Of a DNA stretch of 64,000 bases, positions 32,606 through 43,000 are shown piece after piece. A program made the translations under genes and the position numbers. The stretch is from JBECKS01 sp964557005. GTDB lineage: Bacteria > Pseudomonadota > Gammaproteobacteria > Pseudomonadales > JBECKS01. The number at the start of each line of letters is the position of its first letter. The first letter of the stretch is position 1. The DNA lies in assembly GCA_964557005.1 (NCBI GenBank), contig CAZKYI010000001.1, positions 248,001 to 312,000 on the forward strand. Direction: 5' to 3'. Under the pieces are notes generated by a model, which did not search any database, was not told where the DNA came from, and was given only the letters and a program-made list of their open reading frames with translations.

Positions 32606-35413
32606 ATGAATGATTTTGTTGTGGGTCAGCGATGGCTCAGTGAAACGGAAACAGAATTAGGGTTGGGCATCATTCAAAACAGTGATTACCGTTTGGTGAC
32701 GGTTTATTTCCCCGGCGTAGAAGAAGAACGGGTGTATGCAAAAAAAAATGCACCGCTTGCGCGTGTTCATTACAAGGAAGGTGATGACATTGAATTGGCA
32801 GAAGGTGGCTGTTTCAATGTGCATGCCGTAGAGGAAATTAACGGATTATTTTTCTACCGGATTTGTGTCGATCAGGCCTCGCAACAATTTACTGCCATTC
32901 CCGAAACCCAGTTATCCCACGTACTTAAACTCAAGCGTGCACAGGACAGACTTTTTTCCAGTCAGATTGATTCACCCCGCTGGTTTGAATTGCGCCATGC
33001 TGCCTTGCAAGCAAGGCAGGCAGTACAGTCACGCAAGGTGAGTGGTTTAACCGGAGCACGCGTGGATTTGATTCCACACCAGTTGCATATTGCGCATGAA
33101 GTAGCACAGCGTTTTGCACCGCGTGTGTTATTGGCTGATGAAGTGGGTTTGGGCAAAACCATTGAAGCGGGTTTGATTGTTCATCAGCAATTAGTGACAG
33201 GGCGTGCCGAGCGCGTATTGATTATTGTGCCGCGTTCCCTGACCCACCAATGGTTTGTGGAGATGTATCGACGCTTTAATCTGCATTTCAGCATTTTTGA
33301 TCAGGAACGAATTGATGAAGGCGGTGCCGTCGAAACTGATAATCCGTTTGCAAGCCAGCAACTGATATTGTGCAGTCAGGATTTTCTGTTGAGCAAGCAG
33401 GCGCAGGCCATGCTGGACGTTAGTTGGGATTTGGTGGTAGTTGATGAGGCGCATCATCTCGATTGGCAGGTTGAGGGAGCCAGCGCAGAATATTTGATGG
33501 TTGAGGCGATAGCGCAGCGCGCCAGAGGTTTGTTGTTATTAACGGCGACACCCGAACAACTGGGTGTGGAAGGACACTTTGCACGATTGCGTTTGCTTGA
33601 CCCTGAAAGGTTTTCATCGCTTGAGCATTTTATTGAGCAACAGCAGCAATATAAGGCTTTGGCCAATCTGGTGTTGGCACTTGATGAAGGTAAGCCTTTG
33701 TCTTCACAACATCAGAATTTATTACAGCAGTATCTTGATGAATCTGAAATCCAACACAAGTCTGCACCAGAATTAAAACAGGCTCTGCTCGAATGTTATG
33801 GTACAGGCCGTGTGTTATTCAGAAATACACGCAAACATATTCAGGGTTTTCCCAAACGAAAAGTGTTTCCATATGTATTGAAGCAGCAAGACAGGGCGTT
33901 TGTTGAGCAGGATTTGTTAAATCGCCTGTATCCTGAATCCGCTTTTGAGAATGACGAGTGGTGTCAATCCGACCCAAGAGTGGAATGGTTAGTGGATTTT
34001 TGCCGTGAACATGCCCATGAAAAAATTCTGCTGATTTGCGCTCTGAAAAATACCGCGATGGATCTGGAATTGTATTTACGCTACCGCAAGGGGCTTAAAA
34101 CAGCGGTGTTCCATGAAGACATGGATTTGATTTCGCGCGACAGGGCGGCAGCCTATTTTGCTGATTTCGAAGACGGCGCACAGATTCTGGTGTGTTCGGA
34201 AATCGGCAGTGAGGGGCGTAATTTCCAATTCTCAAGCAATCTGGTGTTATTTGATTTGCCTTTGATTCCTGATTTGCTCGAACAAAGAATCGGTCGACTT
34301 GATCGCATTGGCCAGAAAAAAGATATTCATCTTCATGTGCCACTGGTTGAACAAAGTGCGCAGTCTTTATTGTTTGACTGGTATCACCAAGGCATCAATG
34401 CCTTTGAGCAAACCAATCCGGCAGGCGAGGCGATTTATCATCATTGTGAAGCCCTGTTGCTTGATGCCTTGAGTGAGCCAGAGAACATAGCATTGAAAAA
34501 AGCGCTGATTGATGAAACACAGCGCATTACGAAAATGGTGAGAGAAAATCTTGAGCAAGGCAGGGATTATTTATTGGAATTGGCTTCCTACGATGATGCC
34601 AAGGCCAAAGCACTGGTTGCCCTGATTGCGGAAGAGCAAACGCATAGTCCGCACGATTTTCTTGAGCAGGTTTTTGATCGTTTCGGTGTGCAAAGTGAAG
34701 AGCATTCTGCGCACTGTAGTATTCTGCACCCCAGTGATCATATGTATATCGGTGAATTCCCGTATTTGCCCGAAGATGGATTAACCATTACTTACGACCG
34801 ACACATTGCGCTTGGTCGCGAAGATATGGCGTTTATGTCGTGGGAACACCCGATGACCACTGCGGCCATCGATTTGGTCTTGTCCGAAGAAAAAGGCAAA
34901 GCTTGTGTCGCTGTGTTGAAAAACAAGGCCATCAAGCCAGGCACCTTGCTGCTGGAATGCCTGTTTACGTGTGAAGTGATTGCGCCCAAGGCATTACAGG
35001 CACACAGATTTTTACCCACTACTTTGTTTCGGGTATTACTGGATGTGCAAGGCAGGGATTTATCCAGGTCGGTGAGCCATCAGAACGTCAGCAAGCAGGT
35101 GCATAAGTTACCTAAAAATATCGGCAAACAGGTGCTGGCCAGCGAGGAAAAAAATGTTGTGAAGATGATGGCGATGGCTGAAAAAATCGCCTTGAATCAT
35201 GCGCAGGATTTGAAGCAAACGGCATTGACCAACATGCGTGACTTGCTAATGTCTGAACAGGAACGCTTGCAATTACTACAAAAAAGAAATGCAGCAATCA
35301 GGGGTGAAGAAATTGAATTTCTCAAACAGCGGCAAGCCTTGTTGCAAGGCTACATTCAGGAAGCGGCTTGCCAGCTTGATTCCATTCGGGTGATGGTCAC
35401 CAACAACGAATAA
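32606..35413 (+). CDS. rapA: RNA polymerase-associated ATPase RapA
   Basis: RapA is a Swi2/Snf2 ATPase that recycles RNA polymerase after termination. The 935-residue length is close to E. coli. The N-terminal Tudor-like region opens FVVGQRWLSETETELGLG; helicase motifs include LADEVGLGKTIEAGL (I), DEAHH (II), LLTATP (III), and the C-terminal lobe SEIGSEGRNFQFS with QRIGRLDRIGQ (VI). The start is the ATG at 32606, since the family begins at the FVVGQRW segment. It has a -10 box with a GC-rich discriminator and ends at a bidirectional terminator. Diverges from the SDR-gmhA group. Confidence 0.96.
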   Translation: MNDFVVGQRWLSETETELGLGIIQNSDYRLVTVYFPGVEEERVYAKKNAPLARVHYKEGDDIELAEGGCFNVHAVEEINGLFFYRICVDQASQQFTAIPETQLSHVLKLKRAQDRLFSSQIDSPRWFELRHAALQARQAVQSRKVSGLTGARVDLIPHQLHIAHEVAQRFAPRVLLADEVGLGKTIEAGLIVHQQLVTGRAERVLIIVPRSLTHQWFVEMYRRFNLHFSIFDQERIDEGGAVETDNPFASQQLILCSQDFLLSKQAQAMLDVSWDLVVVDEAHHLDWQVEGASAEYLMVEAIAQRARGLLLLTATPEQLGVEGHFARLRLLDPERFSSLEHFIEQQQQYKALANLVLALDEGKPLSSQHQNLLQQYLDESEIQHKSAPELKQALLECYGTGRVLFRNTRKHIQGFPKRKVFPYVLKQQDRAFVEQDLLNRLYPESAFENDEWCQSDPRVEWLVDFCREHAHEKILLICALKNTAMDLELYLRYRKGLKTAVFHEDMDLISRDRAAAYFADFEDGAQILVCSEIGSEGRNFQFSSNLVLFDLPLIPDLLEQRIGRLDRIGQKKDIHLHVPLVEQSAQSLLFDWYHQGINAFEQTNPAGEAIYHHCEALLLDALSEPENIALKKALIDETQRITKMVRENLEQGRDYLLELASYDDAKAKALVALIAEEQTHSPHDFLEQVFDRFGVQSEEHSAHCSILHPSDHMYIGEFPYLPEDGLTITYDRHIALGREDMAFMSWEHPMTTAAIDLVLSEEKGKACVAVLKNKAIKPGTLLLECLFTCEVIAPKALQAHRFLPTTLFRVLLDVQGRDLSRSVSHQNVSKQVHKLPKNIGKQVLASEEKNVVKMMAMAEKIALNHAQDLKQTALTNMRDLLMSEQERLQLLQKRNAAIRGEEIEFLKQRQALLQGYIQEAACQLDSIRVMVTNNE

Positions 35414-35427
35414 AATAAAGTGAATAA

Positions 35428-35454
35428 AAAAAGGGTAGCTTGGCTACCCTTTTT
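35428..35454. terminator. Bidirectional rho-independent terminator
   Basis: AAAAAGGGTAGC pairs with GCTACCCTTTTT around TTG. It lies between rapA and the convergent SCP2 gene and suits both. Confidence 0.93.
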
Positions 35455-35480
35455 ATTTTTATGCAGGAACAACTTTCAAA

Positions 35481-35891
35481 TTAGAAAGTGGTGATTTCCT
35501 GAATTTTCTTGCCAAGTGCTTCGGCATCAACACCACCCAAACCAGGCATACCGCCCATGCTTTGCATTTGCATCAGTTGGCTCATGTCGCCTTGAACTTT
35601 AATCTGACCGCTCATGAAAGCTTGCATGGCAGCGCTTTGGTCGCGCTCGATGAATAATTTCTTGGCAACTGCGCCAGGCAGGATCAGTGTGGTTTTGCCG
35701 CTTTCAGAGTGACCTGATTTCAGTTCACCACCGACAACGCTGGCTTGTTCTTCGCCATCATCAAAAGTGATGGTGAAGTTCAGGCTGATGGCTTTTGCGT
35801 TATCAGGCACTTCCACGTTACCGCCCAAGCTGTCACGCAGTTTGTTGATTTCGTTAATCCAGCCTGCGCTCATAAAACGATGTGTACTCAT
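35481..35891 (-). CDS. SCP2 sterol-binding-domain protein
   Basis: A 136-residue protein with an SCP2-like lipid-binding fold. Typical features are the SLNFTITFDDGEEQASVVGGELKSG strands, the TTLILPGAVAKKLF helix, QAFMSGQIKVQGDMSQLMQMQ, the signature 'QAFMxGKIKVxGDM', and the tail GKKIQEITTF. The start is the ATG at 35891 with GGAGA seven bases upstream; an open frame runs 18 codons further. SCP2 proteins carry fatty acids, acyl-CoAs or sterols in the cytoplasm; the ligand is unknown. Fits the lipid-using character of the region. It is a single-gene transcript ending at the terminator shared with rapA. Confidence 0.94.
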   Translation of the reverse strand: MSTHRFMSAGWINEINKLRDSLGGNVEVPDNAKAISLNFTITFDDGEEQASVVGGELKSGHSESGKTTLILPGAVAKKLFIERDQSAAMQAFMSGQIKVQGDMSQLMQMQSMGGMPGLGGVDAEALGKKIQEITTF

Positions 35892-36128
35892 TTTATTTCT
35901 CCGATAATTGTTAGGTTCAATGTGTTTCCTGACGAGTATTTCCATCCAGGTCAGGTTTCTCGGGCAAGGATTGCCACGCGAAGGCTCTTTATACGCGCTT
36001 TCATATGGAATTTAAACACTTGTTTGAATTTACATATTCGCGATTTGCCTGTTGCGCTTTTTGCCTTTTGCTTTCAGGGCTTGTTATATTCCCCCACTTG
36101 TTTGATAGCTGATTTTGAGAGGTGATGA

Positions 36129-36533
36129 ATGAGAAAACGTATTTTGAGTGCTGCGGCTCTGGCCTGTGTAGTCGCGGGATGTGCCAGTGGTGTGCCGACC
36201 CAGCCCGACTGGAAATTCATTCAGAAGGTAGGTGGTTTGTCGATTTCTGAATTGAAAATGGCGGGTGGCGTTTACTACCTGCCAGTGCATATGAGTGTTG
36301 AGTCCCATGACAAGGCGATGGTGTGTACCAATAGCACGGCGCGTGTGGCTGGAAAGGAAATCTGGTTAAGGATTCTCACCGATTCCAAAAAGAATGCGCC
36401 TGATGCCAGCGCCCAGTGTCCAGATGCCAGAATTGGCGGTATTCCTGATGGCAATTATCGGGTGATGTTCATAGGCCCTGATGGAGCGCGCCATAAACTG
36501 GGTGATGTGACGGCAAATCTTGCAGACGGCTAG
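36129..36533 (+). CDS. Small lipoprotein of unknown function
   Basis: A 134-residue lipoprotein. The signal MRKRILSAAALACVVAGC gives a lipobox VAGC with the lipidated cysteine at residue 18. The mature part has two further cysteines (VCTNS, AQCPDAR), probably a disulphide, and ends in a strand-rich PDGNYRVMFIGPDGARHKLGDV. GAGAGG lies before the ATG. No family is recognised. Its stop codon overlaps that of the convergent DUF6316-like gene inside a perfect 16-bp palindrome. Confidence 0.82.
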   Translation: MRKRILSAAALACVVAGCASGVPTQPDWKFIQKVGGLSISELKMAGGVYYLPVHMSVESHDKAMVCTNSTARVAGKEIWLRILTDSKKNAPDASAQCPDARIGGIPDGNYRVMFIGPDGARHKLGDVTANLADG

Positions 36534-36541
36534 CTAGCCGT
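36526..36541. repeat. Palindrome holding both convergent stop codons
   Basis: ACGGCTAGCTAGCCGT is a perfect palindrome. It supplies TAG in frame on both strands for the lipoprotein (36531-36533) and the DUF6316-like gene (36530-36532). Confidence 0.8.
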
Positions 36542-36736
36542 TATTCGATTGGGGTCGTTCATATGCCGAATATAGAGGTTGAGTTCACGCTCAGCCTCGA
36601 GGCGGCTGTCAAAAGGCCCTTCCTGCGTGTTTTCTCTGGTCATGAAATAGTATCTGCCGTTCATGACCACGATTCGGTCTGAACGGAAATGGGTTTTATC
36701 CGGCTCGCCTCTTCTGGCTTTCTTGTCGAAATCCAC
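36530..36736 (-). CDS. Small DUF6316-like protein
   Basis: A 68-residue cytoplasmic protein. The sequence HFRSDRIVVMNGRYYFMTRENTQEGPFDSRLEAERELNLYI is like small proteins I associate with DUF6316: an arginine-rich start, a YYFxTRE strand, GPFxSRxEAExEL and a C-terminal helix. Their role is not known. The compact beta-hairpin-plus-helix shape resembles DUF4339/GYF-like modules that read GPF, but this is inference. GAGGAAAA precedes the ATG. It converges on the small lipoprotein gene with a four-base overlap. Confidence 0.78.
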   Translation of the reverse strand: MDFDKKARRGEPDKTHFRSDRIVVMNGRYYFMTRENTQEGPFDSRLEAERELNLYIRHMNDPNRITAS

Positions 36737-36875
36737 GGTGTTTTCCTCAATTTATAATTTTTATCAGTAGTATGGGCAATACAGAGAGATAGTCTTCCTT
36801 CGATTCCTTGCCCTGCAATCGAGTGTCGACTTTTAGTCAGGCTAAATCAAGCCAAATCCCTTGCGAATTCTGTCG

Positions 36876-39143
36876 CTATTGGCAAATTTCGAAGATATCG
36901 GGGTCGCCACAAATGGCTCCTTCACGAATCCAGTTAAGCAGAATCTGGTATTGGGTTTCACCAGCCAGAGTGCTTCTATTAAAACGCACACCACCACCAT
37001 GATGCTTGCCCACAGGCTTGCGCAGCAGGAGGGAATTCTCAGGGTCTGCAAGATTGACTCTGGCGCGAACATGACGATAGAGGTTGCGGTTTACATCGCC
37101 GCCCATGTTGGGCTCTGTATAGTAGGTGTAGAACACTGGAATGCCATCGTATAAACCATCATATCCCAGAGGGAAAGCGCCCAAATCATCTTCGTGGAAA
37201 TGTCGGGGTCTGTGACAACTGGCGCATAAGGATTCATTTTCAGCACCCATGATGTTGTTCATGATGTCTGTCACGAAGTTGAGTTGGCTTTGATGTTTTT
37301 GAAGGGGCGAGGTCACAGTATCGTCAATGGTGAGTGTAGTGCGACGGCTGTGTTTACCAAGATCATTACTGACTTGAAGTTCCAGAACATAATTTCCGTT
37401 GGTGTCAGCAGTAAATACAGGGTTTGGAATTTTGGCATTATTAAAAGAAGCATTGGCGCCATTGGGTTGATTAATAATGTGCCACTGAAAATTTTTGGTG
37501 AACAAACTGGCACTCCCGTTAAGTTGGACGGGAGACCAGGCGGTACGATTTTCACCTGGTTTGGCGAAAGGTCGGCCTGGTTGCAAGGGCATATTATTGT
37601 CATCGTAAAGATCGAAACCGGAAAGGAAGGAAGCAAGCAAGGCGGGGGCGCCGTCACGTTCTGCCCAGAAGGCGTTAAAGTTGAGCAGAGAGAGCGGCAT
37701 AATGCCTCGGCGGTAAACGTAATCGATAATTTCATCGTTATAGGAAATAAATTTTTCGTAAGATGAAAAATTGATGTCGTTGACCGGTATGTTGGCAACT
37801 TCCGCAGCAGTTTTTCCCCGAATCGAGTGGCAGCTTACACAATGTGGTTGGATAACATTTGAAAACAGGTGCTCTACACCATCTGGCCGCGAAGCATTGG
37901 CGCGCCAACCATCTGGAATAAACGTTTCTACATAGTTCTTGGAGGGAAATCCTGTCCCGCCATAGCGACCATTGGATAATTCCAGGGCAAATGAGCTATC
38001 CCAATGATCAAAATTTTCAGGATTTTGATTGCCAATTTCCTCGTACACTTCATTGACAAATTCATTCACGATTTTTATCTGGCTTTCAATCGCTTGCTTG
38101 CTAAACACACCTGAATCTGCAAATTCAAAACTTTCTACTTCGAGTTGATTGAGTTTTGCACTTTTCAGCGAAAGTAATTGAAACTCACCATTGGCATCGA
38201 GTGGTAACAGGCGAGCACCATGACAAACAAGACAGGGAATAGGCATTTGTTTGTCGCCACGTCCGTCCAGATTGATAGAGTCCATACGATGTTCTGTAGC
38301 ACCTTTGACATTTTGTTCTCGACGAAAGGTAAAAAATTTCAGAATTTTTTCGGGGTCGTCTGCGCTTAGAGGGCTGAATTCAATGGCATTGGTACCGATA
38401 TGATATTCATGCATTTCATTGATGGCAGCAGTAACATTGGCTCGGTTATATCGACCTTCGTCTCCACCTAAATCCGCAGCATAATTCTGGACAAAGAAAC
38501 TGATGTTGCCATTATTTTTATTCTTACGGACATACATATTACGACCATAACCAAGGTCTTTGGTGTCTCTGAAGACTATGTGGACATCGTGTCCTTTATC
38601 AAAACCATTGACGCGTTTCCATGCACCAAGCGTGCTTCGTTCGTTGTTGGGGTCGACTGCGCGATAATAGGCATCGGTATAAGCTTGGGAATCAATTTGA
38701 CTAATCGGCAAATCTATTTCCGAGCCTTCGGCAATAATAAAATCATTTTTTAGCAAGTAGAGATAAATATCGGCACTTGTGGAAACGGTTTTGCTTGTGA
38801 TGCCACCCGCATAAGCCAGGTCAATCTTGTGGGAGGGATTGTTAGCGGAGAAAGCATCTTTACCACCTGAGTTGTTCCAGGCACCTTCTATGCGTTTTTG
38901 TTCGCCATTAATTTCAAGATCGATAACATATTCACCACTCTGTCCATTGGCTTGAGTGCCGACGACCAAATCGTAACGGCCTGGGCCAAGGCTGGCTTGA
39001 GTGTTAATAAAAGTGAGAAAGCTGTCTGCTCTTTCAAAAGCCCAGGGTTGTTTGGTTACTTCAGGATTGTCGGCACGTTCACTGCATGCAAATGTAAGCA
39101 GTAGCGCGGACAAAATGAGTATGTTCGTATGGAAAATTTTCAC
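36876..39143 (-). CDS. Three-haem c-type cytochrome lipoprotein
   Basis: A 755-residue exported lipoprotein; the lipobox LLLTFAC places the lipidated cysteine at residue 20. Three haem c motifs are seen: CLVCH (304-308), CVSCH (435-439) and CASCH (640-644). The N-terminal 300 residues are beta-rich and haem-free; a PKD/cadherin-like repeat lies at about 540-606 between the second and third haem. A HHGGG stretch near residue 720 may supply an axial ligand. It is the last gene of a leftward operon, two bases after the barrel gene. A role in moving electrons at the outer membrane is inferred from the haems, the lipid anchor and the barrel partner. No matching named family is recognised. Confidence 0.88.
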   Translation of the reverse strand: MKIFHTNILILSALLLTFACSERADNPEVTKQPWAFERADSFLTFINTQASLGPGRYDLVVGTQANGQSGEYVIDLEINGEQKRIEGAWNNSGGKDAFSANNPSHKIDLAYAGGITSKTVSTSADIYLYLLKNDFIIAEGSEIDLPISQIDSQAYTDAYYRAVDPNNERSTLGAWKRVNGFDKGHDVHIVFRDTKDLGYGRNMYVRKNKNNGNISFFVQNYAADLGGDEGRYNRANVTAAINEMHEYHIGTNAIEFSPLSADDPEKILKFFTFRREQNVKGATEHRMDSINLDGRGDKQMPIPCLVCHGARLLPLDANGEFQLLSLKSAKLNQLEVESFEFADSGVFSKQAIESQIKIVNEFVNEVYEEIGNQNPENFDHWDSSFALELSNGRYGGTGFPSKNYVETFIPDGWRANASRPDGVEHLFSNVIQPHCVSCHSIRGKTAAEVANIPVNDINFSSYEKFISYNDEIIDYVYRRGIMPLSLLNFNAFWAERDGAPALLASFLSGFDLYDDNNMPLQPGRPFAKPGENRTAWSPVQLNGSASLFTKNFQWHIINQPNGANASFNNAKIPNPVFTADTNGNYVLELQVSNDLGKHSRRTTLTIDDTVTSPLQKHQSQLNFVTDIMNNIMGAENESLCASCHRPRHFHEDDLGAFPLGYDGLYDGIPVFYTYYTEPNMGGDVNRNLYRHVRARVNLADPENSLLLRKPVGKHHGGGVRFNRSTLAGETQYQILLNWIREGAICGDPDIFEICQ

Positions 39144-39145
39144 AA

Positions 39146-40066
39146 CTAGAACCTCTTCAACAAGCTGGCGCTCACGATTTCTCTTTGGTACTCCGCACCT
39201 CTGTCACCAGAAACATCGGCGAAGGTGTAGGATAAATCGATGGAATTTCCGTGACCAAATCCATAATTGAAGCCTAATGCAAAAACAATTGAATCTGCAT
39301 GGATTCTATAAGCTTGCCAGTCTGTTACCTGACTTGGATAGACAGCATTAAAGGCATCATCAGCTTGTATGTTGTCAGCGCCAACCGAGAGCGCAATCAG
39401 GATTTCTTCATCAGTATCAGGGCGTGCAATCGAAAAAGTTTCGCCACTAATAAAGTTCAGTGTGCCATACCAGCTTGATTTCTTGCTGAGTGCATAGTCC
39501 ATGCTTAAAAAGATGCGGGAATCACTGAGGTCATAAACAGTGCTTTCGGAATCTCTGAAGTTGTGGCCGAGTCCGATTGTTCCCGTGATGACATCGGTTA
39601 TACGCGAAGTCATAAATAGCTGACTTTTTATGAAAGTAGAATCCTGTTGTCTGGTTTCATTGTTATGAATTTCTGTATTCACAACAAACTGATAAACAGG
39701 CTTTCGATAACCCAATCCGGTTTGCCACAGGAAACCACCGTTCAATAATAAGGATACAGAATTTTGCGTATCCATTTGCTTGAATTGTTTGGCTTTTATT
39801 CCCGTGCTCAAGCTTAGGGCGCTGAGGTAATTGACATCGTATTGATACCCGACGAGCAGCGAACTTGTTGTGGTTGTGTCATCAATAATGTCTGATTTCA
39901 GTTTCGCTTGTCCGACGTTGTTATCGGCAGCAATGCTTAAGTCCAGATCAAAAAACAGATTTGATGGCGCAGCTTCAAGCATGGGCGAGAGCAAGAACAA
40001 TCCCATGCTCAGGAAAATGGCTGAGCCAAACCGGTTTGGGCTAAGGTCTGGATTTCGTGCTTTCAA
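39146..40066 (-). CDS. Outer-membrane beta-barrel protein
   Basis: A 306-residue outer-membrane protein. A signal peptide ends near LEAAPSN (about residue 33). The rest is a series of amphipathic strands with alternating hydrophobic and polar residues and short turns, and the last residue is phenylalanine (SASLLKRF), the usual barrel-assembly signal. The size would suit 12-14 strands. It lies between the giant haem-containing surface protein and the three-haem lipoprotein, with gaps of 17 and 2 bases, so it is the natural candidate for the membrane conduit or anchor of that set. No conserved porin family is recognised. Confidence 0.85.
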   Translation of the reverse strand: MKARNPDLSPNRFGSAIFLSMGLFLLSPMLEAAPSNLFFDLDLSIAADNNVGQAKLKSDIIDDTTTTSSLLVGYQYDVNYLSALSLSTGIKAKQFKQMDTQNSVSLLLNGGFLWQTGLGYRKPVYQFVVNTEIHNNETRQQDSTFIKSQLFMTSRITDVITGTIGLGHNFRDSESTVYDLSDSRIFLSMDYALSKKSSWYGTLNFISGETFSIARPDTDEEILIALSVGADNIQADDAFNAVYPSQVTDWQAYRIHADSIVFALGFNYGFGHGNSIDLSYTFADVSGDRGAEYQREIVSASLLKRF

Positions 40067-40083
40067 TGTGTTTCTTCCCTAAA

Positions 40084-43000
40084 TTATGGTTTGCTGGAAT
40101 GTCCACGCCAACGATAAAGGCTTAACAGAATGAGACCGAATAGTATCGACAAAGGAATTTTGCCAGAACTTGAAGGGCCCCCGCTACCAAACAGGCTTGA
40201 TTCATCTGGGGTGTTATCGGGTTCGAAAATTTGTGCATTGTCTGGTAAGGCAAGGCCACCCGGATCAACAATGGTTCCATTCATGCTGCCATCAATATCA
40301 TTGCCACCACCGTCAGAAATTTGCAGTTGGATACAATCACGGAAGGGTAATAATCCTGCCTGATAAGCCTCATGCCCCGGAGCAGGGCAACCATTTTCAT
40401 CTGAGCTTGCTGATGAAATACTGTTCAATCCGTCTTCGATGTAGGTAAACCACTGTTCCCCATCAAACTTGCGATAAACAGCACCTGGCGGGATATTGAA
40501 ACCCAGGGGAATAACAACCCGTACATCGGGTTTGGCAGGACTAAGGCCTGTAATCACAAATTCGTAAAGGTTGCCAAAAGGAACGAAACCCACATCTTTA
40601 ATGGTGACACCAAGGTTCTTTAAATCAGTTGAGTTCAGGTTCGGGCTTTGTTCATTGTTAGCCAGGCCGTATTGCCCTAATTGAATCTGATAGCCACTTT
40701 CGACTTCTATGAAGTCGGGCGCTTCGTTGGTGAGCTGGTTGTTACCTGCATAGAGCAAGTTGGGTGGATTGTCATATGCGTCAAGATAATCAGGAATGCC
40801 GTCTCCATCGCTGTCGCCAAGCCCTTCTATATCATCATTAATGCCGTCGCCATCGGTGTCCACTGAGGTTAAGGAAAGTACATCGGCCATATACATTAAC
40901 GTCATGCTTTGCGTTACGTTGTGAGTTCCATCACTGACAGTGACAACAACCTGATAGCTTGCAGGTAGATTGCTTGAAGAAAGTGCCAAGGGGTTTGAGA
41001 TTGTGAAATCGTCACCTGCTGCTACACCTGCTAAAGCGGCATCACTGGCACTCCAGTCATAAGTGAGCGAATCGCCATTGCCGTCGTTTGCATTGGCGCT
41101 GACAGTAACCGAGCCTTGGTCTCCAAAAAGGTAGCGTGTTTCAATGCCATTTTGTTGGGCTGTCAGATTGAGTGTTGGTGCAACTTGCCCTTCAACCAGA
41201 ATAATTTCATGGGCAGTATTTTGACCAAAAGCGGGTCCGGCGCTGAGCGAATTGAGGGAAATAATCAGATTTTCGTTGCCTTCTCCAATGCCATCATTCA
41301 CTGAATTCACAGTTAAAATGAACTTTCCATTTTGCAAATCGTTCATATCGTTTATGACGATGGGGGAAGCAGGTGTGATGGTGAAGTCGGACGGGGAGGA
41401 TGCACTTCCACTCACGCTATAGGTGATGATTAACGGGAAGTCATCGGCAGGAATATCGCCACTCACATGGATAGCAACTTCTGTGCTTGAACCTTCGGCT
41501 AATAATTGTGAGCCGCCCAGACTCACCAGTGGGTGGATGGTAATGTGTTGCTCAACCTGAGCGATATTGGGAATGCCATCTTCCGCACTCCAGATCACAA
41601 CATGGTCACCCGGACGGAAGTGTTTATTCGTCGTATTTGAATATATTTCTACCGCACCATCGTTTCCATCAACCGCGTAAGCTTTGAAATCAACAAAAGT
41701 GGTATAGCCCGCTGCGATTAAGTTGAAATCACCGTTATGTGCAATGACTGGCGGAACAGAATCGATGCGCATGTTTTCGCAGGTATCGAGGGAATAAATA
41801 TCGCCGCCTGTACAGATATTGAATTCTTCAAGGTTGGTCAGACCATCGCCATCAATATCCCCTGCGGCATCGGTGTTATCAAATGGGTTAAGTTCAGGGT
41901 GATAGTTTTCGGCAATGTCAGAGATACCATCGTTGTCGTCGTCAGGGTCGCAGATGTCCCCTTGCGCATCGCCATCAAAGTTTTCCTGAAGTGTGTTTGC
42001 GTCTGTCGGACAGTTATCTTCGTAGTCGGGTATGGTATCGCCATCGCTATCGAGCAAGGTCACTAACAAGATAAAGCTGGCGACAGCCGGGCCTTGGCCA
42101 TCTTCGCCGCCATCGGCAATCGTGACTTCGATGGTATAGCTTTGTTCGGAGGCATTTGCATCGACGGTGCGCGCATCGTTATTGCCAGGTGTCCAGCTAA
42201 TGACACCTGTGTTACTGATTTGTGGCCCGGCACTGTTGGGTGTGGGGCTGATATGGGTAATGGCAAAAGTGTGATGCTCATTAAAGGGATTATCTTGCGG
42301 ATCGGAATCGCTCACATAGTCGATGGTATGCGTAAAGGTGCTATGTTCTTCGACGCTCATGCCATCTGGAATCGGCGCATCAAACACGGGGGCATCATTC
42401 ACAGCTGTCACATGAATGGAAAAACTGTGTGAATCACTCAATCCCCCTTCATCGGTCACTTCAACCGTGACTACCTGTACTCGATCAATGCCCTCACTGG
42501 GTGTCCAGCTGAGAACCCCGTTGTTATCAATCGCCATGTCATCGGGTAATGAGAGCGGGGAAGTAATTGCCCAGGATTGGGTGTCATTGACATCAGGATC
42601 GGTTCTGTCCAAATCAATTGAAAAGAGTACATCTTCAGTCGCTGCTTGAGCGGCGATGGGTTTGCCTGAAATGGTCGGGGCGTCGTTATCCTCGGCTACG
42701 GTAATGGTCAAGGTTATCTGATCCCAGAATCCGCCATTGTCGGTGACTCGCGCTGTGAAACTAAAACTACCGATTTCTCCATCTCCTTCTACGGGCGACC
42801 AGGTGACTTCCCCTGTACCTGGATTGATGGCTATAGCAGGGTCGTCTCGTGCTGTGAGAGACCAGGTCCAGCCATCACCACTGGTATCAGCATCAATCCA
42901 GGTCAGGACGTGAGAAAAGGTTTCATGATCTTCCAGCGTGTTGACAGGTAAATCACCTTGTACAGTGGTAATGACAGGGGGGTTATCTATCACAGGTGTG

